From Smittia aterrima (taxonomy: Eukaryota; Arthropoda; Insecta; Diptera; Chironomidae): a DNA stretch of 64,000 bases. The position numbers and the translations under genes are program-made. Shown piece after piece: positions 32,901 through 42,992 of this stretch. Within the stretch, counting starts at the first letter, position 1; each line of letters begins with the position of its first letter. The notes beneath the pieces were generated by a model that was not told the origin of the DNA, made no database searches, and was given only the letters and a program-made list of their open reading frames with translations. The stretch is taken from NCBI GenBank assembly GCA_033063855.1, contig CP093830.1:17484854-17548853 (forward strand), given 5' to 3'.

Positions 32901-35900
32901 CCTCTCGTTGGTCTGTGCAAAAACAAAAATGCTTTTTGGCTTTTAAGAAATTAATCTCCAGAGGCGATTTCGTTGCGCAGACTTCTCGTTTTATATTTAT
33001 GAATCTTCAAACACTGAGCTTTCTTTCACACAAGGTTAATTCTCGTCTTTCTCGGCAGTAATTTCGCAATTTTATTCTTCTAAAGAAACTCTTTAGCTAC
33101 AAGGCCTTCAAAACTCTTTTTATGGACTCCTCACTGCACATGAAAAAAGTTAAAACTTAATCCAACTTTCAATATTTCTCTTCTTTTACTTTTTTTTATA
33201 TTTTTTCTAAACGGTGTGTGAATATTTCTCGAAGCGTTTAACTTTACTCGACGAAGGTTGAAACTATACTGCATGAGACGTCTCTCTTTGCGGTCGCTTA
33301 TATTACGCTACATGTATTGCTCTACGTCGTCGCTTCGCGAGAGAAATATCGAGAATAAAACGACTTTACGTTGCGCGTGCGATTGCTAAGTCAATCAGAC
33401 TTTTCTCTCTCCAGATATTTCGCTGCGGTAAAAGTTGTAAATTATAAGCGACTTTAATGTCCGAAGATATTTCATCAAAATTATCTGCGGTCAACTCTTC
33501 ACCGGCGACAGGGACTACATTGAATGTCAGGCCGATCTGAGTTAATAATATTTTATGACATCCTTGACCATCATGCTCATGGATACTTTACTTTTTACAA
33601 AGTGAAAATGTTTCATTTCGCGAGGGAAGAAGTGTAAACGGATGCAGCCGCCGATTCATTTGCACAAACACTCGATGAACATTTTCTTCGTGTCGTTAAT
33701 GAAAATTCCAATCAATGACACACCAGTCGAGACTTCAATTAATAATTAATCTACCTTTTAAAGCAATAATTGCAAAATAATTTCAATTTATTGTCGTCGC
33801 GAATTTCTAATTAATTTTGCTTTCCGGTTGTGAGATGAAGATCAACAAACAAAGTTTACGTGACTTTAGTGAATCCCCACATCAGAGTGAGCTCCTGTTC
33901 TTCTTGATTTCAGCATTGATTGCGCTTGAGAGAACATTGTACATATTTCAAAGTGTTAATTAGACTTTTTCGAGTCTCTCGAGCCGCTACAGCCGGAGCA
34001 TAACGCTGTTTGATAGTTCACTCAACAGCTTTTTGATGTTGATGACTTTAAAACTTCTCCGCCCTCCTCGTCACTTCTGGACGAATGCCAGCCTTTGCCA
34101 GGCATTGCAGAGCACGATGATCTAGTCGTGAAATGTAGAACGCATTTTTAAGATGCTTCATCTAATATTTTCTCTCGTACGCCAATTATTGTGATTTACG
34201 ACGTGTTTGATTCGGCTGCTGCTTAGTCCTCGTAACTTTCATCAAGTTAATTGCAAAAACTTACATCGACGATCCATATATTCGTTCCTTACTGTGTCGA
34301 GTCTAAAAATAGCGCAATTTTCTCATCAATGTTGTTCTTTGTACAGCGCACAACAGTTGGGAAAATTCATCGTTGTAGCACGCCGCTTGAAGTCTTCCAT
34401 TACGGTTGATTGCCGACTGACAAGCTTTAAATTGTTTATTTACCCGGTGTTTTGCTAACAAAAAATGAAATTTGCAATTTCAATGTCATTAACTCATGTT
34501 CACGATGCTGATGATGTCATGTGAAATTAAGACGCACACATGGGGCTTGGAATGAAACTAAAATTACTCTTTAATGTCTGCACGCTTCGCGAATGTGTTT
34601 GAGCTGCTCAACTCGAAGTCAAGAACGAAGGAACGAAAAAAAAAATAGCAAAATAAACAAACAGAAAAACGTGTGCAAGAAAACAAAAATGAAATCAACG
34701 ATCAGGTCGCGTGGAAATTCCGAAAAGTCAGCGAGAGATTGACACGTTCGCCTCGCGTTTTGCGCAACCGTCGCGCCTTCTTGAGTGACGTGACTTAATG
34801 TTCAATTTTTTTTTCTAGTTCAGTTCATTGACCTAATCTCTTTCTCTTTTTTATTCTAATTTTAGTGTAACTGGTCAAAGTTTCCTTGCGTATTGAAAGC
34901 TGGCCATTGCCATGGCGGCAAAGCTATTGCGAAATTGGAAATTCAAGGCGCTCTTCATGACGCGGTTGGCTTATTGTGCGGTCCGGTTTTAAACGTTCAG
35001 GGATCTTACTGCTGTATTGAACCGTTCGTCGATGCAAAATACGATATTCTCGTTCAAAAGATCGGAACAAGCTACAAGGCTTTCATGTGAGTATGAGGAC
35101 AAAATGTGTTTTTCTTGCAACCACATCTTGCAACCACTTTCATTATTCACACTCCAAAACGTCTCCCGATCATCTCACATATGCGCACCAAGCAATGAAT
35201 CAAATTTTTATTGCACTTTTCGCTTGTTATCAAATAAATCAAAAGAGTTTGCGGTGAATTTGACGCGAAACTATCCAAACATGTCTGTTCAATCTCCTCT
35301 TGTTCTTTCTTTCGTCTTCTGTAGGCGCAAATCAATGACCGGTAACTGGAAAACAAATCAAGGATCTGCAATGTTGGAGCAACTTCCAATCACTGAGAAA
35401 TACAAGAATTGGATTGATGAGGTAACTTGATTATTTTTAGACGAGACAATTGATGCACGAGTCGTGTGAAATGCACAACAAATTCCCTTATTAAGTCAGA
35501 GATGCAACTGAGAGTCGTTGTTTATGGCATCGAGTATCGAGAGTGTCGCGACGATTTCGGTTCAGCAGTGTCACATTTTAAGTGAAGAAAATGACACAAC
35601 CTTATAAGAATTTTAACGCCCCCACGCTAAGCGATGAAAAACAAAAGACAATGATTCTGATTTGAGATAATCTCTGCTCTGATGAAGTCGTCAAGAGTGA
35701 TCGTCGTTTCATAAATTCGATCGACTCTGTTTTCTCCTACAAACTTTCTGTGAAATGCTAGAGAGGCGGAACAATAACGAGTTGTTTAACTTGCCGTTAG
35801 ACGAATTCAAGAAGCGTTGTTTTTAATCAAATGATTCACTCCCGAAACTCGATTTATTTGAAGGCTAACAATATGAAGCTGAAAGAAGTCTCTCAGTCAA

Positions 35901-37712
35901 TTATTTCAATTGACCTAGCCAGCCTGAAACTAAATCTCGCTCGATCTCTAAATCAATCTCAAATAGGAAGCGTGAACGCCATAAATTAAAGCAAAAACTT
36001 GATTTTGTTCCCGGCATTGAATAGCGGCAATAAAATATTCAAAGATTGATTTCATTTTAGTCATCGCAAGCACGCGAACTGCATTCACTTCCGAATCGCC
36101 AAATAAAGTTGTTCGTGGGAATGACTTTCCTGGGAATTTATTGCTAAATCTAATTTTAACATTCCCGTTAAAAATTAATCATCCCGTTGCTTGCGAAAAT
36201 AAATCAACTGTCGATCCGAATGTGGGTGCCGCGAATTTACGAGGGATTCTGTATTACGTCGATCTACAGTTGGTCGAAATAACAAATCCCTCGGAGAATT
36301 GAGACGTGAATTCGCCGAAGCTTCACAGAATCATCCGTTGACTGCCTGACTTTCAAATTAGCAGCACATGAAATTAATTTTTTGGCTTGCGAAATGATCG
36401 ACCATCATAAATAGAAAATAACCGAAAGATTGAATCACGATGGGGAGAGCGAGAAATGAAGTTTACGATCCAAGCAATGAAACAAAAAAAGATCTCGCAA
36501 ACAGCTGCACGAACTTCAAACGAAGACACAACAAAAAAAAGCAACAATTTGGCGATGACGATAACTTTGTTGTGAGGTCATAACTTAAGTGACGATCGCA
36601 AGTTTGTTCCACTTCTAAGAAGAAGCGAGAAGTCGATTTATGACATCACTTCACGCACATGCTCTGAGAATGTCGTTCGTTTCTTTTTCTTCATTAAAAT
36701 GACTATGAGCTCACGAGAATGAGTCAATCTCGCATTCGTGCGGTTTCTGTTTAATTAGAAAAATATTTACAGCTTAAATAGAACATTCCGATGAACTGAA
36801 AGGTCCGCGGACACTCAAAATCGATTTACGACTTAAAATTCTCAGCGAAACGTTCGACGAGATTACAAACTCTCGTTCCCACTGAAGCTTAAACACATTA
36901 GCATACATGTAAAAGCCATTAGATCGATGAAACAATGAATATGATTTAACTAAATTAGTTGAATTCGACCTTAACATTTACCACTCAATCTCGTCAAGAC
37001 AAGGGATCAAGTTTAAATCGTTTAGTCGTTGTAACAATGAAATTAAATTTTCTCTCGTTTACAAAAAAAAAAGGTTTCCGAGCTATTCGGAGGAATGGAA
37101 ATTTGCTCGTTGGCTGTTCTCGTTGGAAAAGACGGAAAGGAATGCATCTTGAAAGCTTCGGATTGTACTTTCTCGTTGATTGGTGATACGCAAGAAGAGG
37201 ATCGTCGAATGATTGCTGATATTGTCAGTGCCCGCATGCAGGTGAGAATCTAATAAAGAATTTAATTGAGAATCAGAATATCAATAAATCAATTTTAATC
37301 TTTTTAGAATGTTTGCCGACCTCCTCTTCCAAAATCTCAATCTCGACCAACAGTCAACTCACGCACAGGAAGCCCAGTCGATGAAATGCCGCCAATGTCA
37401 GCTGGAATTCGTTCGATCTCTGGAAGCTTCTCTGAACAACCCGGAGCTCCACCTCCAATTCCTCAAAGACAAACTCCTGGCGTTGGATCAATTGCTCGTC
37501 ACGGCAGCTTAAGCGGAGCTTCAATTGATCAATCGGAACATTCGTCCTTGAGTCGCCGCGATTCTCAAGTCTCGCAGTCATCGCAATCCGGATCAGTTCG
37601 TGGACAACCTTCACCTGCACGGCCACAACAACAAAACTCAGTCGTTGACGAGGCCGAAGACACGATGAAGAATCTCCGCAAAACATTTGCCGGAATATTT
37701 GGTGACATGTAG
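23904..37712 (+). CDS. Syn: Synapsin, 12 exons, apparent non-AUG start
   Basis: This is a presynaptic vesicle phosphoprotein that tethers reserve vesicles to actin. Coding exons: 23904-23962 (exon from 23886), 24366-24526, 24706-24774, 24839-25063, 25133-25242, 25304-25447, 25841-25945, 34866-35086, 35325-35421, 37074-37241, 37308-37712. All junctions are GT-AG and keep frame (587 residues to TAG). Domain A reads LLKRRFSSGDLS with the conserved PKA site RRFS. A proline-rich linker follows, then the ATP-grasp domain C (about 125-455) with DDQNTDWSKYFRGKR, QRRLGRDQFPLIEQ, KAGHCHGG, GNWKTNQGSAMLEQ and IGDTQEEDRR. A Ser/Gln/Pro-rich tail ends at the conserved DTMKNLRKTFAGIFGDM. No in-frame ATG precedes domain A back to a stop; CTG at 23904 or TTG at 23952 is the likely start. 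Fly Syn is also annotated, as I recall, with a non-AUG start. Timp is nested in the 25946-34865 intron. Confidence 0.93.
26643..27469 (-). CDS. Timp: Tissue inhibitor of metalloproteinases, nested in Synapsin
   Basis: This is a secreted inhibitor of matrix metalloproteinases. Four exons (27469-27340, 27276-27109, 27034-26898, 26834-26643) give 208 residues. A signal peptide of about 26 residues (LILSIFAISFTILLFSS) is followed directly by mature CSCAPSHPQTSYC: the free N-terminal Cys-Ser-Cys wedge that chelates the active-site zinc of target proteases. The NTR domain continues with VIVARILRKS, DGLCGINFKIGQLYAIAG and KKGCGCEINLC. The C-terminal domain has NRSCDPSPSACEW and ends KCQWRRSPLYQQCINDP. 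I count 14 cysteines in the mature protein, two more than the 12 of vertebrate TIMPs. It lies antisense in the largest Synapsin intron, the same nested arrangement known in Drosophila and related to the vertebrate SYN/TIMP pairs. Confidence 0.96.
27470..34865. other. Large non-coding part of Synapsin intron
   Basis: This holds 7.4 kb of AT-rich sequence without a supportable gene. Minus-strand open frames of 119 and 157 codons (32543-32184 and 32159-31686) share a frame separated by one stop, but show no motif. A TATCGATA-like palindrome (TTATCGATAA) occurs near 32850. Candidate enhancers of Timp or Synapsin could lie here, but I cannot identify them by reading. Confidence 0.5.
35422..37073. 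other. Synapsin intron, no gene seen
   Basis: 1.65 kb between the exons ending at 35421 and starting at 37074. The acceptor follows a poly-A run (AAAAAAAAAAG|GTTTCC), with the pyrimidine tract just before it (TTTTCTCTCGTTTAC), an unusual arrangement. I see nothing else. Confidence 0.55.
37710..37712 (+). other. Synapsin UAG readthrough codon
   Basis: The TAG after IFGDM is followed directly by 306 open in-frame codons to TAA at 38631-38633. The downstream residues are compositionally coding and structured like the fly Synapsin extension, which is known to be made by stop-codon readthrough. The sequence reads ATG TAG GAT TTA. The base after the stop is G, not the strongly leaky C, so another signal may help. 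Confidence 0.85.
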
Positions 37713-38633
37713 GATTTAGCAAAAAAGAAGAAACAGCAACGCGCCGGCTCAACAGCCTCACAACAAAGCATTGACTCCATCAGCGATACAATAACAACTC
37801 AGCCCAAGCCAAGCAGTTCCGATAAGTCATCAAACGGAACTGTCATCCCAGGAGTAAGTGGCGTCCCATCTGGTGCGAGTGTTTCTTCTTTCGAAAGAAA
37901 TCCTGTTCCTTCTCCACTGACCCAGCCTGTCATTGAGCCAACGTACGAACCCTATCGACCACCGCCTGTACTCTCTCACGAGAGAATCAATCCGTTTGAT
38001 AAAAATAAGACGCCAAGTTATGATAACAACTCTTCATCTTCAGGGATTTATTCATCACTCGCTAAGCAAGGTCCACTTGAGCTCCTTACATCTAAAGAAG
38101 AAAAAGAACTGAGGATTGAGAATCCAGTCGAGCCGGTGACCGATTACATTTACAAAGCTCCACCTCTTCCGATTTATCCGATTCCACAAAAATCGATTGA
38201 TAAGCCAGAACCGGTTGTCGTTCCAGAACCAAAAGCAGTTGAAGTTGTTAGATCTGAACCGAGGCACAAGTTTGAACGGAAACTCTCTGATGCTGACATA
38301 ATCTTCGGTAGCAAACCTGAACCTTACACTTCATCCTTTAAAGTAGAGAACTACAGTAGAAATAGATCCAATTCGAGTTTTACAAGCACAAGCACGGACT
38401 CGAGCTCTTTCGTTTATGGGAACAGAGATGCACTTAAGAATAATTCGTTTCAGAAAAGCTTAAGCGTTTCATCTGACAAAGATGGTGATTTCTCGAATGA
38501 TCCCGCTGTCGTTGCTTCCCGGCCATTCGTTGGAATCAATAACGATGCTTTCTCTGATTACACTCCCAAATCGACGACGTCATCGAAAAAACCTTGGAGT
38601 CACGATGACGACGACGACTACGATCTGAAGTAA
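37713..38633 (+). CDS. Syn: Synapsin readthrough extension
   Basis: These 306 codons lie in frame with Synapsin past the UAG, in the same exon, ending WSHDDDDDYDLK. The segment is disordered-type sequence rich in Ser, Pro and charged residues. It contains a lysine cluster right after the stop (DLAKKKKQQR), a PPPVLSHERINPFDKNK region and RKLSDADIIFGSKPEP. Chance openness over 300 codons in 36% GC DNA is very unlikely, so it is under coding selection. In Drosophila the same two-part structure yields a short and a long Synapsin. There is no splice pair that would neatly remove only the TAG, although I cannot exclude one by eye. Confidence 0.85.
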   Translation, partial: DLAKKKKQQRAGSTASQQSIDSISDTITTQPKPSSSDKSSNGTVIPGVSGVPSGASVSSFERNPVPSPLTQPVIEPTYEPYRPPPVLSHERINPFDKNKTPSYDNNSSSSGIYSSLAKQGPLELLTSKEEKELRIENPVEPVTDYIYKAPPLPIYPIPQKSIDKPEPVVVPEPKAVEVVRSEPRHKFERKLSDADIIFGSKPEPYTSSFKVENYSRNRSNSSFTSTSTDSSSFVYGNRDALKNNSFQKSLSVSSDKDGDFSNDPAVVASRPFVGINNDAFSDYTPKSTTSSKKPWSHDDDDDYDLK

Positions 38634-41600
38634 AACTAGTTGCACAATGCTTGCTAAAACCTAAAATTAAACATTTACCCGTTTACTCATTGATACGCAA
38701 TAATTGTTGATTCGATAAAGGATATTCATTCATTCCCAGAGATTCATTCATTTCGCTTAAGTGCGAAGCATTATTTACTTTATAAGAGAATAATCACTAG
38801 AATAACATGTTAGCCTCTGATGTTTTCTGGTTTCAAAGTTATTAAATATTGATCGAGACTTTTCTCCAATGAGAAGAGCGCATAGAGTTTAAGAATTATT
38901 TGAAAATAATCGCAGAAATGTTCATTTCATTGTTTAGTGAAAAAAAGTTTTTCTCTCTTAGCAATGATTTGAGCTTTTCATCTATCGCTATCAACTGCGT
39001 TGTATTCTTCCTCTTTATCTTCTTATCTTCTCATTAAGACTTCCGTATGATCTTCTATTAGACTAATGTGTTTGCGAATTCCAAGTTAGTCTGAATTATC
39101 ACGATAATCTGTAGTTGAACACACAGAAGAGTTTCAGTATTAAAGATGATGCAAGGATTGCGATTAGTGCGATGACTTGAAAGGTTGAACAAAAATAAAC
39201 TTTCCCTTCTTATGATTCACGAAGGAAACTTCAACTCGGACAGTCTTTGCTTGCTCTAGGGTTGTAAAAAAAAGACGCTTCACTAGAATTTTTACCAACT
39301 CTTGAAATAATTAATCAGACGAGACGATCTCTAAGGGATCTCCGTCAGACCTTGCTGAAGTCAATTAAAAACAAATAGAAGACAGGAGAACATCAATAGA
39401 TAGACAACAAACACTCAAAATCAAATGCACATCATTCCCCTCATCGACACTTTCTTTCACATCAAAAAAAAACCTTTATAGGCTGAGACGCCTACTCTAT
39501 CTCTATCTATGTTGCTTTATGTGTGTTTGTTAGTGAACCGAGAACTTTATTTCCATGTTACTCAATCTACTCCAAAGACGAAACCGAAGAAAAATATACA
39601 AAAAATAATTTTCAATCAACTTATGAAAGTAAATGTCGTAAAAATCACTTTTAGCTTTTAAACGAAAAAGAAATCTCTGTCTAAGTTTTCTCGTACAACT
39701 CAGCTCTATCTGATATTATTGTAGATGATAGAAGTATTTAGTTGAATAGAATAAATAACTTGAGAAATATCATAAAGTGACAATATGCGTTGAATTAAAG
39801 AAACAAGAAAAAAACAGTTTTATGATGAAGACGAAGAAATAAAAGTTTTAAAATTATTCTTAACATTTTTGCGAAATATCAATTTTAAATTATAAGTTCA
39901 ACCACTCTCTCTTTGTTGCTTAAGTATTTGATAAGTTGTTGAGTTTTCATAGAATTTCAAATTTTATTTGAGTTGAAAAATAACTTTGCAAACAACGAAG
40001 AAGAATTTTAATTTCATGGATCCTCAAGTTTATTAACTCAGAACGTTGCCATCTCCACCCAGTGAAGTGTGCAACGGAATGTAATAAAAGAAGATTTCAA
40101 TGGAGAGCATTAAAGTTCATAAACGTTAGCATTGCATTAAAGTATGTTGAAGTAAATGTCTGTAATGTTACAAATTAAAAACTAATATTATAAAGTATTA
40201 AAATTACTTACACAAAAAAAACTTTGAGTTTAAATAAATTGAAGAAATTATACAGTTAAAGTGGATTGAGCGTTTCCTTTCTTGATATTTCAGAGTCGTC
40301 GCTGAATGTTTTCACTGAGCACTCATAAACATTACAACTTTACTATGTTCGGAGAAGATGCGGCGACTTTTCATTGACGAAAATCCAAATCCACGTTTTC
40401 CTCATCAAAACAAAACATTTTCTTTGAGAGAAAGTTGAGAGAATCGCGAGAGTTTTCGTGAGCGGAAAATGAGTTTTCTCTGATGAAAATTTCCAACATT
40501 TTCCTTTTCCAGTCTCGGTGTGAAGTTCAACGTGAGCAGTTGTGTGTCCCAAACAAATTGGAACAATAACTTTCATTGTTTTGTAAAAATATTGAAATTT
40601 CAAAGGAAATTTAGCTTTTTAAAGCTTTAAAAGCTTTTAGAAAGCGCCAAAGTGTTTTTATAAACAATTCGTCAAGTTCAAATGTGACTCGAATGAAGAT
40701 TCTCATCGATAAACATAAAAAGAATTTCTTAAAGCTCAAGAATTTCTTTAATTTTCGGTTCTGAGCCTTCGTGGAAAAGGTTTACACACACGTCTCTCGA
40801 CTCAGCTGAAAGCCAAGGATCTGAAAAAACAATTTTGCAATTTGTTTAACTCTCTGGCTCAGCTAGAATATCTTGGTAAAGAAAACAAAACTTAAAATTT
40901 GCTCGACAAGCGAAAATATCGATTTTCCTACCCAACATCATTTTCTCTTTCTCCCTTTACGTCGTGGGTGACTCTTCGACGATTAGATGTTGTTGTAAAC
41001 TGATTTGGTTAGTAAAAGCTTTAATGATTCTCATAAAGTGATGCCATCAAGTCTAGTGAGAGTAAAATGTGTCCAGTCTGTCTCGGACGTCAGAGCAAAG
41101 TCGTGACTTCTTTATTTAGAAGCTAAATGGGATGATCTGTAAAGCAATGAATCGTTGAAGTGTGTGAATTCCAGCAGATCGACATGGCTTATTGATTTAT
41201 TAGGGAAATTTATGCGAGCTTCATGTGTTCAGGGTTCGGCACAATCTTCTTCTCTCAGTTGAGTGAATTTATAAAAAGCCCTAGTTCCATCTTCTTTTGT
41301 AATCACGTAGTGATGGAAGTGATGAAGGAAGAGAGCTCTAATCTCATTAAACTTTTTGCCCTTTGCGAAGACAAAACTGGAAAATCGAAATGAATGTTTG
41401 TAGGCGTGCTTGAGAGTTTCATAAACAAATAAAGGTTACGTAAGTCTCGGTGGGTTTTTGCGAAAATGAGTTGAATTATGAATGTCAGAGGTCATGAAGC
41501 TGAAAGCGATTTTAAGCCTGATCACGTCATTGAAAGTTAGCTCTCCTCACGATTCACGCCAACTAAGTTCGTTAATTATTTCCCGTGAGGATTATCAAGA

Positions 41601-42112
41601 GCAACAGGTTGACTGTAGGCTCCAATTGAACATCAATATTTTAGAAGCTGAACGAATCTTGAAACTTTTCTAATTCACTCAAAACTTTCCTCCAAAAATT
41701 TGATAAAGCCAATTTGCGAAAAAGTTTACTTAAAGTCGTTAAAAAGTTTGTTGTTTAGACAACTTCGTTAAACCCAAGCGCGAATGAATGACGTCGTTAT
41801 CTCTTCTACAATAATAAATTCCCACGTTCCGGATCCTAAAATTCCTTCATTGTTCTGACTCAGGGCTTTCCAACCTGACCCAAAGTACTTTGTCAAGTCC
41901 ATTGCTCTAAAACAGTTCCCACCAGTAAACAAATTACGCAACTGCTAACTAAGAATGACATTGTTTTATTTCTATTTAACTCGAGAAAATTAGAACCGAA
42001 GTGTGAAGAGTGCGAAACTTCTTTTGCCTACTTCCCGCTGAGGTGATCATTTGTCTTAATTTGTGTGAATTACGCACACTCCAATGCAACTGGTTTTGTA
42101 GGTCAAACTCAA
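38634..42112. other. Synapsin 3' UTR and spacer
   Basis: AT-rich DNA without a supportable gene. Candidate AATAAA signals are at 39838-39843 and 40083-40088, which would give a Synapsin 3' UTR of about 1.2-1.5 kb. An 86-codon minus-strand frame at 40343-40603 has no recognisable motif. Confidence 0.5.
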
Positions 42113-42577
42113 TTAGTATTGATTACAGAATGGTTTGTCGAAGCTTGTATTCAGCGAGTAGTTCCGATACATTCCCGTTTGAGCTAAGTGAGAGCTAAAC
42201 TGTTGATTCAAAGGATAATACCTTAAAGCAATGGAGAGAGTCGATAGGGAGATTTAAAATGAAGTCATGGAAGCTTAGTTTCCAATTACCTCGATGGAAC
42301 TGAGTGAGGCGAAGGCGTAAAGAATCCATAATCCGAGCTTGTTGTTCTGTAGATGCAATTCTTCTGTTCCCGTTGGATTCCATAGCCGGAGAAAGCGTCT
42401 GAAGTGATGGGGATAAATCTCAACGTTAAAAATTAGGTCAAATGGAAAAATAATAATAATCTTACAGGGACACTCGAAGCGCTTGGGGAAGTTCAATGCC
42501 TTGTACAGATCCTTCGTGCTCGTCACAGTACAGTCAGTCGTCCGGTAATTGCAATATTTATCCGTCGTGTCGTCCAT
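42113..42577 (-). CDS. Pierce1/Pierce2-type ciliary microtubule inner protein
   Basis: Three exons (42577-42466, 42398-42290, 42221-42113) splice in phases 1 and 2, giving 109 residues. The joined protein has FPKRFECPYAFSGYGIQ, then NCIYRTTSSDYG and YYPLNQQFSSHLAQTGMYRN. This aligns along its whole length with the pattern in human PIERCE1 (RF..P..F.GY..Q, VYRTSN..YG, FYP...FS..L...GMFRN). Those proteins sit inside ciliary doublet microtubules and help anchor outer dynein arms. No single exon is convincing alone; the splice-joined match is what supports it. The length is near the family's 120-136. It is head to head with the TBC1D30-like gene, 415 bp between starts. Expression would be expected in sperm and chordotonal neurons. 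Pierce1 versus Pierce2 cannot be settled. Confidence 0.85.
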
Positions 42578-42670
42578 CTACACTTAATGAATGATTCTCA
42601 GAACAAGAAATCCTTTAGCACTTTGGGGAAAATTCGTTTAGTGAGCAATTTGTTTATATTTAGTCGATTC

Positions 42671-42684
42671 GTTGCCATGACGAG
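42671..42684. promoter_or_regulatory. Near-consensus RFX X-box
   Basis: GTTGCCATGACGAG matches the X-box pattern RYYNYY-N2-RRNRAC at all but the last position. It lies about 94 bp upstream of the Pierce1-like start codon and 309 bp upstream of the TBC1D30-like start. RFX factors drive ciliary genes through such sites, usually within 250 bp of the start codon, so position and gene type agree. Confidence 0.5.
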
Positions 42685-42992
42685 ACAAAAGCCAACAATA
42701 ATAACAGACAACGAGCGAATTGGGTGATAACAACCGCACATGTTCTCACCTGCAAATTCAATTCTCTTTACACAGCCGACAACAATCGAGTATTTGCACA
42801 ATGAGTCGGAATCGAGGCAGTTGATCACACATAAAAGCTTTCATCGTCCTCAACAATTCAATGACTAAGATATGGAAATACCTATTGACAGAGGAGCTTC
42901 GAATTGCGACAGTGAAATTGTGTTTAGTGATGCACATGACGATGATAAAAGAGTAAAGCTAACGAAGAAGTTAATCTACAATTTCTCTTGAC

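Noticed and set aside
40343..40603. 86-codon minus-strand frame after Synapsin
   Set aside because: No family resemblance and no supporting splice structure; lies in the probable spacer.
42598..42828. 76-codon minus-strand frame beside the Pierce1-like gene
   Set aside because: Lies in the shared promoter, no motif, and does not splice to the downstream exons in a meaningful way.
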